Part shown: positions 1 to 7,452 of the stretch, one piece after another
Numbering within the stretch: position 1 is the stretch's first letter
Layout: each line of letters opens with the position of its first letter
Assembly (NCBI RefSeq): GCF_029813785.1
Contig: NZ_JARVKY010000013.1
Location: forward strand, 124,001-188,000
DNA length: 64,000 nt
Direction of reading: 5' to 3'
Source of the DNA: Streptomyces sp. DH41
Lineage (GTDB): Bacteria; Actinomycetota; Actinomycetes; Streptomycetales; Streptomycetaceae
Made by a program: the position numbers and the translations under genes
Notes under the pieces: model-generated
Databases searched by the model: none
What the model was told of the DNA's origin: nothing
The model's input: only the letters and a program-made list of their open reading frames with translations

Positions 1-2
1 TC

Positions 3-41
3 CTGGTGTCGGTGGAGCTGGAAGCATTCAGAGGACAGTAA
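3..41 (+). CDS. 3' end of an upstream gene, possibly RidA/YjgF family
   Basis: The first 41 bases contain an open frame that ends in LVSVELEAFRGQ and a TAA stop 25 nt before hisF. A C-terminus of the form V-x-V-E-x-E-A is typical of the small RidA/YjgF deaminases, and such a gene often sits between hisA and hisF in Streptomyces. Only twelve residues are visible, so the family is a guess from the ending and the position. Close spacing suggests that it is co-transcribed with hisF. Confidence 0.35.
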   Translation: MVSVELEAFRGQ

Positions 42-66
42 GAGGCATCGAAGGAGCCGTGGATTC

Positions 67-822
67 ATGACCCTGGCGGTCCGAGTCATCCCCTGCCTGG
101 ACGTGGACAACGGCCGGGTCGTCAAGGGCGTGAACTTCCAGAACCTGCGCGACGCGGGCGACCCCGTCGAGATGGCCAAGGTGTACGACACCGAGGGCGC
201 CGACGAGCTGACGTTCCTGGACATCACCGCCTCGTCGGGCGACCGCGAGACGACGTACGACGTGGTGCGCCGCACCGCCGAGCAGGTCTTCATCCCGCTC
301 ACCGTCGGCGGCGGGGTACGCACCGCCGACGACGTCGACAAGCTGCTGCGGGCCGGCGCGGACAAGGTGGGCGTGAACACGGCCGCCATCGCCCGCCCCG
401 ACCTGATCCGCGAGATCGCCGAGCGCTTCGGCCGCCAGGTGCTGGTCCTGTCGGTGGACGCCCGCCGCACCGAGGCCGGCACCTTCGAGGTGACCACCCA
501 CGGCGGCCGGCGCGGCACCGGCATCGACGCGGTGGAGTGGGCGCACCGCGCCGCCGAGCTGGGCGCGGGGGAGATCCTGCTGAATTCGATGGACGCGGAC
601 GGCACGAAGGACGGCTACGACCTGGAGATGATCGCGGCGGTTCGTAAGCACGTGACCGTCCCCGTCATCGCCTCCGGCGGCGCGGGCCGCCTCGCCGACT
701 TCCCGCCGGCCGTCGAGGCGGGCGCGGACGCGGTGCTGGCGGCGTCCGTCTTCCACTTCGGCGACCTGCGGATCGGCCAGGTGAAGGAGACGCTGCGGGG
801 GGCGGGGCATCCCGTGCGCTAG
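67..822 (+). CDS. hisF: Imidazole glycerol phosphate synthase, cyclase subunit HisF
   Basis: Cytoplasmic cyclase half of the HisF-HisH complex. It uses ammonia from HisH and PRFAR to make imidazole glycerol phosphate and AICAR in histidine synthesis. The 251-residue length is normal for this (beta/alpha)8 barrel. The N-terminal RVIPCLDVDNGRVVKG segment carries the first catalytic aspartate (Asp12) and SVDARR carries the second (Asp131). The phosphate-binding segments VGGGVR (about 80-85) and ASGGAG are present. An AAGGAG-like site lies just upstream of the ATG. The gene follows an incomplete small gene by 25 nt and is probably part of a his operon that extends left of the window. No histidine regulatory element is visible in the few bases available. 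Confidence 0.97.
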   Translation: MTLAVRVIPCLDVDNGRVVKGVNFQNLRDAGDPVEMAKVYDTEGADELTFLDITASSGDRETTYDVVRRTAEQVFIPLTVGGGVRTADDVDKLLRAGADKVGVNTAAIARPDLIREIAERFGRQVLVLSVDARRTEAGTFEVTTHGGRRGTGIDAVEWAHRAAELGAGEILLNSMDADGTKDGYDLEMIAAVRKHVTVPVIASGGAGRLADFPPAVEAGADAVLAASVFHFGDLRIGQVKETLRGAGHPVR

Positions 823-920
823 TTCGAGGTGTTGCTCGTTGGTGGCGGCTGCGGGACCGCGCGCGATGCTCTGTTCGAAGGCATGGCGGCCAGGTGTCAG
901 GAGCGGGACTCCAGGGTTTA

Positions 921-964
921 GGAAGGGAAAGTTGCGCAAGTTTTATTGCGTAACTTTTCTTTCC
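921..964 (+). promoter_or_regulatory. Long inverted repeat, candidate ArsR-family operator
   Basis: Two 19-bp arms (921-939 and 946-964) match as an inverted repeat at 16 of 19 positions around a 6-bp AT-rich centre. The inner 12 bp (AAAGTTGCGCAA / TTGCGTAACTTT) differ at one position. The dyad ends 16 bp before the ATG of the HTH regulator and is far richer in A/T than its surroundings, as expected of an autoregulated operator-promoter. It could also act as a weak terminator for hisF, but it is symmetric in sequence rather than GC-stemmed with a T tail. Confidence 0.55.
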
Positions 965-980
965 TGACTACGGTGACGTC

Positions 981-1568
981 ATGACCCGCGAGGAGAACCG
1001 CCCCATCACCGACCTGGGCACCCTCAAAGCCTTGGCGCACCCCCTGCGCATGCAGCTGTACCGCGGGCTGTGCGTGGCGCGCACGGCGACCGCCTCACAG
1101 CTCGCGGAGCAGGTCGACGAGGCGGTCTCCCTGGTCAGTTACCACCTGCGCAAGCTGGCCGAGCACGGACTGGTCGAGGAGGCCGAGCGGCAGAGCACGG
1201 ACGGCCGGGAGCGCTGGTGGCAGCCCTCCTCGACCAGCGTGAGCATCCGCGACGAGAACTTCCGCGACGCCCCCGAGCGCGCGGCCGCCCACCTCGCGGC
1301 CACCCGGCTCTTCCACGAGCAGCGCGTCGGCATGTACCGCCGCTACCTCGACGAGCGCCCCACCTGGGGGCCGGAGTGGAACACGGCCGCTCCTGACAAC
1401 GAGTCCCTGCTGCGCCTGACCCCCGCCGAACTGGCCGAGCTGGGTGCGGAGCTGCTCGCCCTGGCGGAGAAGTACGACGAGAAGGGCCGTGCCGCGGAGG
1501 CCGCCGGCGACACCGAGGGGCGCGAGAACGTGGCGCTGCACGTGTACGGGTTCCCGTTCCGTGTCTGA
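981..1568 (+). CDS. ArsR/SmtB-type winged-helix transcriptional regulator
   Basis: A 195-residue cytoplasmic DNA-binding protein. Residues 14-80 form a winged helix: LGTLKALAHPLRMQLYRGL, then TASQLAEQV, then the recognition helix SLVSYHLRKLAEHGLVEE and a wing with REGW-like GRERWWQ. The C-terminal 110 residues are helical and charged, and carry no CxC metal motif like that of classical ArsR, so the ligand is probably not a metal. The gene is followed at once by an MFS transporter (overlap or a 13-nt gap depending on the start), the usual layout for a regulator controlling its neighbour efflux pump. A 19-bp inverted repeat directly upstream is the likely binding site. Family assignment is sure; the effector is unknown. 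Confidence 0.85.
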   Translation: MTREENRPITDLGTLKALAHPLRMQLYRGLCVARTATASQLAEQVDEAVSLVSYHLRKLAEHGLVEEAERQSTDGRERWWQPSSTSVSIRDENFRDAPERAAAHLAATRLFHEQRVGMYRRYLDERPTWGPEWNTAAPDNESLLRLTPAELAELGAELLALAEKYDEKGRAAEAAGDTEGRENVALHVYGFPFRV

Positions 1569-1581
1569 GGGGACCACGCCC

Positions 1582-2847
1582 GTGCCGGACACGCTCATAC
1601 CCGGGGCCACCACCGCCACCACCGCCGTACCCGCCCACCGCGACCCCAACGTCCTGCGCTGGGTCGCCGCCTACACCGCCTCCATGGTGGGCGACACCGT
1701 CTTCTTCCTGGCGCTGTCCTGGGCCGCCGTGCGCAGCGGCAGCCCCGCCGAGGCCGGCATCGTCACCGCCGTCAGTGCGGTGCCGCGCGCTCTGCTCATG
1801 CTCGGAGGCGGCGTGGTCGCCGACCGGCTGGGACCGCGGAAGGTCGTCATCGGGAGCGACGCCGTACGGTGCGCCACGGTCCTTGCCGTCGCCGCCGTGC
1901 TGTTCGCCACCGACCCCGGGCTGTGGCTCCTCGCCCTGCTCGCCGTCGTCTTCGGCACGGTCGACGCCCTCTTCCTGCCCGCCGTCGGGGCGCTCCCGGC
2001 CCGGATCACCGGCAAGGACCAGCTCGCCCGGGTCCAGGGCATGCGCGGCCTCGCGGTCCGCTTCGCCGCCGTCGTGGGCGCGCCGCTCGGCGGGCTCGGC
2101 GTGGCGGTCGGCGGCGCGGCGGCCGCCTTCGCGTTCGCGGGGCTGCTGATCGCCGTGTCGGTGCCGCTGCTGATCTCCGTACGGATGCGCGAGCTGCCGC
2201 CCGACGACGCGACCGCCACTGCCGCCGCGGGGGACACCACCGCGTGGCGGGACCTGGTGGGCGGGCTCCGCTACATCCGCCGGCACCGCGTCCTCGGCCC
2301 GCTGATGGTGACCATCGCCCTCGGCGACCTCGGCTTCGTCGGCCCCCTCAACATCGGCCTGACCCTGCTCGCGGACGAGCGCGGCTGGGGCGCCTTCGGG
2401 ATGGGCTGGGTGCTCGCGGGGTTCGGCACGGGAGCCGCAGTCGCCGCCCTGCTGCTGACCGTACGGGGGCGCCTGCCGCGCGCCGGGTGCGTCGCCGCCG
2501 GTGCCATCATCCCCGGCGCGGCCGCGATCGGCGCCCTCGCACACGCGCCCGGACTCCTCGCGGCCGTCGGCATCTCGGTGATCATCGGGCTGCTCACCGG
2601 GCTCAGCGGCGCCATGTGCGGAGCCCTGCTGCAGACCCAGTCCGAACCCGCCTACCTGGGGCGCGTCACCGCGGTCGGCGGAATCGTCAGCCTCGGCGTG
2701 GCGCCGCTGAGCATGCCGCTGTCCGCCGCCGCCATCGGCGTCTGGGGCACCGGCCCGGTCTTCGCCGTCAGCGGCGCGGTCTGCGCCCTCGGCGGGATCG
2801 TCGCCCTGAGCGCGCCCGGCGTGCGGCGGGCCGAACTGCCCAAGTAG
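1582..2847 (+). CDS. Major facilitator superfamily transporter
   Basis: An integral membrane protein of 421 residues with about twelve hydrophobic helices and the MFS loop signature DRLGPRKVV after helix 2. It resembles drug-efflux MFS proteins of the MFS_1/MFS_3 type. The GTG at 1582 is preferred because GAGGGGA lies 8 nt upstream; an in-frame GTG at 1561 would overlap the regulator by 8 nt. The partner ArsR-type gene suggests substrate-induced efflux. The substrate cannot be told from sequence. The stop lies 12 nt from the stop of the convergent TIGR03085 gene, and there is no obvious hairpin between them. Confidence 0.88.
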   Translation: MPDTLIPGATTATTAVPAHRDPNVLRWVAAYTASMVGDTVFFLALSWAAVRSGSPAEAGIVTAVSAVPRALLMLGGGVVADRLGPRKVVIGSDAVRCATVLAVAAVLFATDPGLWLLALLAVVFGTVDALFLPAVGALPARITGKDQLARVQGMRGLAVRFAAVVGAPLGGLGVAVGGAAAAFAFAGLLIAVSVPLLISVRMRELPPDDATATAAAGDTTAWRDLVGGLRYIRRHRVLGPLMVTIALGDLGFVGPLNIGLTLLADERGWGAFGMGWVLAGFGTGAAVAALLLTVRGRLPRAGCVAAGAIIPGAAAIGALAHAPGLLAAVGISVIIGLLTGLSGAMCGALLQTQSEPAYLGRVTAVGGIVSLGVAPLSMPLSAAAIGVWGTGPVFAVSGAVCALGGIVALSAPGVRRAELPK

Positions 2848-2859
2848 CGGCCCCCGCGC

Positions 2860-3495
2860 TCAGATGCCGAGCTGCTTCGTCTCGTGCAGCCGGGCGATCG
2901 CCTCCTTCTCGCCCTCCAGCTCCACCTTCGCGGCGCTCTGCCGGCCGTACGCGAACAGCAGCAGTTCGGACGGCTCGCCGGTCGCCGTCACCACCGGGGT
3001 ACCGCGGTGGGCGACCGTCGTCTGGCCGTTCGGCCGGCGCAGCACCAGGCCCGTCGGGATGCCGCGGCCCATCAGGCGGGCGCTGCGCTCCAGGCGGGAC
3101 CACAGGGTGTCCTGGAAGACGGGGTCCAGCTCGCGAGGCGACCAGTCCGGCTGGGCACGGCGGACGTCCTCGGCGTGGACGTAGAACTCCACGATGTTCG
3201 CCGCCTCGTCGACCTGCTTGAGCGAGAACGGCGAGAACCGCGGCGGGCCGGTGCGGATCAGCTGGATCAGTTCCTCGTACGGCTTCGCCCCGTACTCCTC
3301 CATCACCCGGTCGAGCCGGGACGCCAGCTGCTTGATCAGGGTGCCCCCGGCGGCGTCCGGCCGGCGCTCGCGCACCACCACGTGCGCGGCGAGATCACGG
3401 GTCCGCCAGCCGTCGCACAGCGTCGGAGCGTCCGGCCCCGCCGTCTCCAACAGGTCCGCGAGCAGAAGTCGTTCACGCTTGGCGAAAGTCGACAT
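2860..3495 (-). CDS. TIGR03085-type metal-binding protein (maleylpyruvate isomerase-like fold)
   Basis: A 211-residue cytoplasmic protein of the actinobacterial TIGR03085 family, related to the DinB/MDMPI mycothiol-dependent four-helix fold. The N-terminus carries LCDGWRTRDLAAHVVVRERRPD, and the middle carries EFYVHAEDVRRAQ. The histidines in AAHVV and FYVHAEDV are the expected metal ligands. The C-terminal part (from about residue 130) contains the beta-rich MDMPI_C-like segment. It is transcribed against both neighbours from between the MFS gene and hisI. The family is common beside hisI in Streptomyces, but its reaction is unknown; mycothiol-linked chemistry is only an inference from the fold. 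Confidence 0.8.
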   Translation of the reverse strand: MSTFAKRERLLLADLLETAGPDAPTLCDGWRTRDLAAHVVVRERRPDAAGGTLIKQLASRLDRVMEEYGAKPYEELIQLIRTGPPRFSPFSLKQVDEAANIVEFYVHAEDVRRAQPDWSPRELDPVFQDTLWSRLERSARLMGRGIPTGLVLRRPNGQTTVAHRGTPVVTATGEPSELLLFAYGRQSAAKVELEGEKEAIARLHETKQLGI

Positions 3496-3564
3496 GGAGT
3501 CAGCCTACGGCCGCCGGCCGGGTCCGCCCAATGGACAGCGCCGGGGCGTGTCCGTCCCGCGCGG

Positions 3565-3577
3565 CACAATGGGCGCA
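3565..3577 (+). promoter_or_regulatory. Candidate -10 box of a leaderless hisI transcript
   Basis: CACAAT at 3565-3570 is followed by 6 nt and then the hisI ATG. Start codons 6-8 nt after a -10 hexamer usually coincide with the transcription start, and no Shine-Dalgarno sequence is present. No clear -35 is visible. Confidence 0.4.
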
Positions 3578-4005
3578 TGACCAGCAGCTCCCCCCGGCCG
3601 ACCAGCCCGCTCGCCCCGGAGATCGCCGACCGCCTCAAGCGCGGCGCCGACGGTCTCCTGCCCGCCATCGCCCAGCAGTACGACACCGGTGAGGTGCTGA
3701 TGCTCGGCTGGATGGACGACGAGGCACTGCACCGCACCCTGACGACCGGGCGCTGCACCTACTGGTCGCGCAGCCGACAGGAGTACTGGGTCAAGGGCGA
3801 CACCTCCGGACACTTCCAGTGGGTGAAGTCCGTCGCCCTGGACTGCGACGCCGACACCCTCCTGGTCAAGGTCGACCAGGTCGGCGCCGCCTGCCACACC
3901 GGCGACCGCACCTGCTTCGACGCCGACGTGCTCCTCACGGACGCCTCGGACGGCACGGGCGGCGTGACGGGCGCGGGTGCCGACGCGCCCGCAGCGGATC
4001 AGTAG
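3577..4005 (+). CDS. hisI: Phosphoribosyl-AMP cyclohydrolase HisI
   Basis: Opens the purine ring of phosphoribosyl-AMP to give ProFAR, the third step of histidine synthesis, as a zinc-dependent cytoplasmic dimer. The 142 residues make a single-domain HisI without the HisE pyrophosphohydrolase found in enterobacterial fusions. Family motifs are GEVLMLGWMDDEAL, GRCTYWSRSRQEYWVKG, the Mg/Zn aspartates in LDCDADTLLV and the cysteines in ACHTGDRTCF. No ribosome binding site precedes the ATG, but a -10-like box does. The stop codon lies 11 nt before trpE, so a his gene reads straight into a trp gene. Confidence 0.96.
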   Translation: MTSSSPRPTSPLAPEIADRLKRGADGLLPAIAQQYDTGEVLMLGWMDDEALHRTLTTGRCTYWSRSRQEYWVKGDTSGHFQWVKSVALDCDADTLLVKVDQVGAACHTGDRTCFDADVLLTDASDGTGGVTGAGADAPAADQ

Positions 4006-4017
4006 GGTCTGCCGCCA
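4003..4017 (+). promoter_or_regulatory. Candidate trpE -10 box built on the hisI stop codon
   Basis: The TAG stop of hisI is the first half of TAGGGT (4003-4008), which lies 8 nt before the trpE ATG. There is no Shine-Dalgarno sequence in the 11-nt gap. This would give a near-leaderless trpE mRNA independent of hisI read-through. Confidence 0.4.
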
Positions 4018-5516
4018 TGGACGTCATGGACCTGGACACCTTCCGCAAGCTGGCCACCGACCGCCGGGTGATCCCGGTCAGCCGCAAACTCCTCGCCGAC
4101 GGCGACACCCCGGTCGCGCTCTACCGCAAACTCGCCGCCGAACGCCCCGGCACCTTCCTGCTGGAGTCCGCGGAGAACGGCCGCTCCTGGTCCCGGTACT
4201 CCTTCGTCGGCGTCCGCAGCGCCGCCACCCTCACCGAAAAGGACGGACAGGCCCACTGGCAGGGCACCCCGCCCGTCGGCGTCCCCACCGACGGCGACCC
4301 GCTCGCCGCCCTGCGCGCCACGGTCGAGGCCCTGCACACCCCGCGCGACCTCGCCCACGACCTCGGCCTGCCGCCCTTCACCGGCGGCATGGTCGGCTAC
4401 CTCGGCTACGACATCGTGCGCCGCCTGGAGAAGGTCGGCCCGGGAGAGCGCGACGACCTGAAGCTCCCCGAGCTGACCATGCTGCTCACCAGTGACCTCG
4501 CCGTCATGGACCACTGGGAGGGCTCGGTCCTGCTGATCGCCAACGCGATCAACCACAACGACCTCGAAACGGGCGTCGACGAGGCCTACGCCGACGCGGT
4601 GGCCCGCCTGGACGCCATGGAGGCCGACCTCACGCGCGCGGTGGCCCAGCCCCCGGCCGCGCTGCCGCCGTCCGAGCTGCCCGAGTACACCGCGCTGTGG
4701 GGCGGCCCCGACTTCCAGGAGGCCGTCGAGGACATCAAGGAGCGCATCCGCGCGGGAGAGGCCTTCCAGGTCGTGCCCTCCCAGCGGTTCGAGACGCCGT
4801 GCACCGCGAGCGCCCTGGACGTCTACCGGGTGCTGCGGGCCACCAACCCCTCCCCGTACATGTACCTCTTCCGCCTCGACGGCTTCGACGTGGTCGGCTC
4901 GTCCCCCGAGGCGCTGGTCAAGGTCGAGGACGGGGGCGCCATGGTGCACCCCATCGCCGGCACCCGGCCCCGCGGCGCCACCCCGCAGGAGGACCAGGCG
5001 CTCGCCGACGAGCTGCTCGCCGACCCCAAGGAGCGCGCCGAGCACCTCATGCTCGTCGACCTCGGCCGCAACGACCTCGGGCGGGTCTGCGAACCCGGCT
5101 CGGTCGAGGTCGTCGACTTCATGTCCGTCGAGCGGTACTCGCACGTCATGCACATCGTCTCGACGGTCACCGGCCGGGTCGCCCCGGGCCGCACCGCCTT
5201 CGACGTCCTCACGGCCTGCTTCCCGGCCGGCACGCTCTCCGGCGCTCCCAAGCCGCGCGCCCTGCGGATCATCGACGAACTCGAACCGTCCCGCCGCGGC
5301 CTGTACGGCGGCTGCGTCGGCTACCTCGACTTCGCGGGCGACTCCGACACCGCCATCGCCATCCGCACCGCCCTGCTGCGCGACGGCACGGCTTACGTCC
5401 AGGCGGGCGCCGGAGTCGTCGCGGACTCCGACCCGGTCGCCGAGGACACCGAGTGCCGCAACAAGGCGGCGGCGGTGCTGAGGGCGGTGCACACGGCCAA
5501 CCGCCTGGGGCGATAG
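4017..5516 (+). CDS. trpE: Anthranilate synthase component I TrpE
   Basis: Converts chorismate to anthranilate with ammonia from a separate TrpG glutaminase; trpG is not in this window. The 499 residues match stand-alone TrpE. The LLESAE element (about residues 45-50), part of the tryptophan feedback site, is followed by WSRYSFVG. The chorismate-binding half carries AGEAFQVVPSQRF, NPSPYMYLF, SSPEALVKV, GTRPRG, HLMLVDLGRNDLGRV and the FPAGTLSGAPKPRA and GAGVVADSDP signatures. No leader peptide or attenuator fits between hisI and trpE. Feedback inhibition is likely intact. Confidence 0.97.
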   Translation: MDVMDLDTFRKLATDRRVIPVSRKLLADGDTPVALYRKLAAERPGTFLLESAENGRSWSRYSFVGVRSAATLTEKDGQAHWQGTPPVGVPTDGDPLAALRATVEALHTPRDLAHDLGLPPFTGGMVGYLGYDIVRRLEKVGPGERDDLKLPELTMLLTSDLAVMDHWEGSVLLIANAINHNDLETGVDEAYADAVARLDAMEADLTRAVAQPPAALPPSELPEYTALWGGPDFQEAVEDIKERIRAGEAFQVVPSQRFETPCTASALDVYRVLRATNPSPYMYLFRLDGFDVVGSSPEALVKVEDGGAMVHPIAGTRPRGATPQEDQALADELLADPKERAEHLMLVDLGRNDLGRVCEPGSVEVVDFMSVERYSHVMHIVSTVTGRVAPGRTAFDVLTACFPAGTLSGAPKPRALRIIDELEPSRRGLYGGCVGYLDFAGDSDTAIAIRTALLRDGTAYVQAGAGVVADSDPVAEDTECRNKAAAVLRAVHTANRLGR

Positions 5517-5561
5517 GGCGAACGGGACGGGGCGGCAGGGGCGATCCGGCCGCCCGGCAGC

Positions 5562-5603
5562 GGGCTCGGGCGGGGGCGGTGGGGGCTCGGGCGGAGGCGG
5601 TGG
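5562..5603 (+). repeat. 21-bp tandem repeat, two copies
   Basis: A G-rich 21-bp unit beginning GGGCTCGGGCGG is present twice (5562-5582 and 5583-5603) with one mismatch, in the non-coding gap after trpE. Nothing else is recognisable in the 150-bp gap. Confidence 0.75.
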
Positions 5604-5674
5604 GGCGATTCTCACGTCCGCCAATCCGAGCCCCGCGTGATGGTTCGCCCGGGGTTCGGGTGATAGTGGAGTAC

Positions 5675-6307
5675 GTGACAGCTGTTCCTCACCCCCGTAC
5701 CCCAGCCGCAGGACCCGCCCGGGCCGGCCGCCGCAGCCTCGCCGCCGCCCTGCTGTGCGGTGCGCTCGGCGCGGCCGTCGCCCTGCTCGCCACCCGGCAG
5801 GAGTGGGCGGAGGGCACCGCCATGGTGGCCGGCGGCGCGTTCCCCCTGACCGCCAAGGGCAGCGACGTCACGGGCGTACCCGCGGCGCTCGCCATAGTGG
5901 GCCTCGCCGCACTCGTCGCCGTCTTCGCCGTGCGCCGCGCGGGCCGGTTCGCCGTCGCCGCCCTGCTCGCGCTGAGCGGCGCGGGCACCGTCGCCGCCGC
6001 CCTGGCCGGGGCCTCCGACAGCTCCGCGCTGGACGAACAGGCGGCGAAGGCCGCCGGCGACACCTCCGCCACCGTGGACGCCCTCTCCCACACCGCCTGG
6101 CCCTACGTCGCGGCCGTGGGCGGCGCCCTGCTTCTGCTGGCCGGACTGCTCGCCCTGCGCTACGGCCGCCTGTGGCCCGCGATGTCCGGCCGCTACGAGC
6201 GGGACGGCACCCCGCGCCCGCGCCGCACCCCCCAGACCGTCGACCCGAACCGCCCCGAGGACCTCTGGAAGGCCATCGACCGGGGCGAGGACCCGACCGG
6301 CGCCTGA
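5675..6307 (+). CDS. TIGR02234-type trp-region membrane protein
   Basis: A 210-residue membrane protein of the family named for its constant place among actinobacterial trp genes. Four hydrophobic helices are visible: SLAAALLCGALGAAVALLA, ALAIVGLAALVAVFAV, FAVAALLALSGAGTVAAAL and WPYVAAVGGALLLLAGLLAL. A cytoplasmic tail contains RRTPQTVDPNRPEDLWKAIDRGEDPT. The start is uncertain: in-frame GTGs occur at 5660, 5666 and 5675, and 5675 has GGTGAT about 10 nt upstream. Function is unknown; a role in tryptophan transport or sensing is only suggested by location. Confidence 0.82.
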   Translation: MTAVPHPRTPAAGPARAGRRSLAAALLCGALGAAVALLATRQEWAEGTAMVAGGAFPLTAKGSDVTGVPAALAIVGLAALVAVFAVRRAGRFAVAALLALSGAGTVAAALAGASDSSALDEQAAKAAGDTSATVDALSHTAWPYVAAVGGALLLLAGLLALRYGRLWPAMSGRYERDGTPRPRRTPQTVDPNRPEDLWKAIDRGEDPTGA

Positions 6308-6394
6308 CAGGCCCCGGGCCGGCGGTTCACCCGCGCGCACGGGGGCACCCGTCGACACGGCACGCGCGCCCCGGGCGCCGGGCGATCGCCACGC

Positions 6395-6438
6395 GCGCGT
6401 GGGCAGCGGCCCGCGCGTGGGAGCAGCCCGCGCGTGGG
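6395..6438 (+). repeat. Three near-tandem GCGCGTGGG units
   Basis: The 9-mer GCGCGTGGG recurs at 6395, 6413 and 6430, with spacing of 18 and 17 bp, in the 222-bp gap before the HGxxPAAW gene. The gap is otherwise GC-rich and featureless except for a GACAAT -10-like hexamer at 6474-6479. Confidence 0.5.
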
Positions 6439-6529
6439 GACCACCCCCGCTCACACCGCGCGCGCCCGTGCGGGACAATGGGCACGAGCGTCCTGCTCAG
6501 ACTTGGCACACAGCAACGAGGAGCAAGCA

Positions 6530-6781
6530 ATGTCGGGCAGCAGCCACGGTCACACCCCGGCCGCCTGGACGGGTGTCATCATCGCCTTCATCGGTTTCTG
6601 CGTCGCGGGCGTGTTCATGGTGGCGGCCCAGCCGGTGGGCTTCTGGGCCGGCATGGCGGTCGTGCTTCTCGGCGGTGCCGTGGGCGGCATCATGCGCATG
6701 ATGGGTCTCGGCCAGCCGAAGTCGAACCACCCCGTGCACCAGGTCGCCGGCGAGCGCGAGCCGGCCGGCGCCAAGGGCTGA
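6530..6781 (+). CDS. HGxxPAAW-family small membrane protein
   Basis: An 83-residue protein with the family signature SHGHTPAAW at residues 5-13 and two transmembrane helices (about 14-34 and 40-57) separated by a short PVGFW turn, then a polar tail. GAGGAG sits 6 nt before the ATG. The family is found next to trp genes across Actinobacteria. Its biochemical role is unknown. It probably forms a unit with the flanking TIGR02234 and DUF2752 membrane proteins. Confidence 0.85.
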   Translation: MSGSSHGHTPAAWTGVIIAFIGFCVAGVFMVAAQPVGFWAGMAVVLLGGAVGGIMRMMGLGQPKSNHPVHQVAGEREPAGAKG

Positions 6782-6875
6782 CCGGGCACGGCGGTCACGC
6801 CGCTGCCGAGGGGCGGATCGGCACGAGGGTGCCGGAGCCGCCCCTCACGTGCGCTCACGGCCCGGCGGGGGCAGA

Positions 6876-7334
6876 ATGCGGTGCGTGGATGCCGAGACGG
6901 GGAAGCCGACGCGGAGCGGGGCCGTGACACGGGGCACGCCCACGCTCCTGGGCCTGGCCGTCCCGGCCGGAGTGCTCGCGGCCGTCGTCGGCGCCTTCAC
7001 CTACGTGCGCAACGTGGACCCGGGCGAACCCGGCCACTACCCCGTCTGCCCCCTGCTGCGCTTCACCGGCATCCTCTGCCCGGGCTGCGGCGGCCTGCGC
7101 AGCGCCCACGCCTTCGCCCACGGTGACCTGCTGACCGCGCTGCACGCCAACGCGCCGGCCGTCCTCGGCTATCTGGGCTTCGCCGTGCTGTGGACCGTCT
7201 GGGTGGTCCGCGTGGTGCGCGGCCGTCCCCTGCGGATCGATCTCGGACCGGTGCACCTGTGGACGCTGGGGACGTTGCTGCTGGTCTTCACCGTTGTCCG
7301 GAACCTGCCGTTCGGTGGCTGGCTCGTCCCTTGA
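6876..7334 (+). CDS. DUF2752 membrane protein
   Basis: A 152-residue protein with three to four transmembrane helices and the DUF2752 core CPLLRFTGILCPGCGGLRS followed by AHAFAHGDLLTALHANA. The paired CPxC-like cysteines and histidines are the conserved features of the family. ATG 6876 follows a GGGGG tract by 4 nt; GTG 6885 is an alternative start. The gene sits between the HGxxPAAW gene and trpC, again a standard trp-region position in Streptomyces. Function is unknown. Confidence 0.82.
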   Translation: MRCVDAETGKPTRSGAVTRGTPTLLGLAVPAGVLAAVVGAFTYVRNVDPGEPGHYPVCPLLRFTGILCPGCGGLRSAHAFAHGDLLTALHANAPAVLGYLGFAVLWTVWVVRVVRGRPLRIDLGPVHLWTLGTLLLVFTVVRNLPFGGWLVP

Positions 7335-7452
7335 TCACCTGGTGAACGTCCAGGTAGTGGGATCGCCGTCAACCGGATGCGAGGCCCTTGCCGCGCTCCG
7401 GATACCATCACAAGTGACCACAGGTTTCGCCGTCTGAAAGGGGGCCGCTCGC

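Noticed and set aside
7335..7452. Search for a Trp-codon leader peptide and attenuator before trpC
   Set aside because: The only short frame encodes no tryptophan and no alternative stem-loops followed by a T run are present. The hisI-trpE gap is too short for one.
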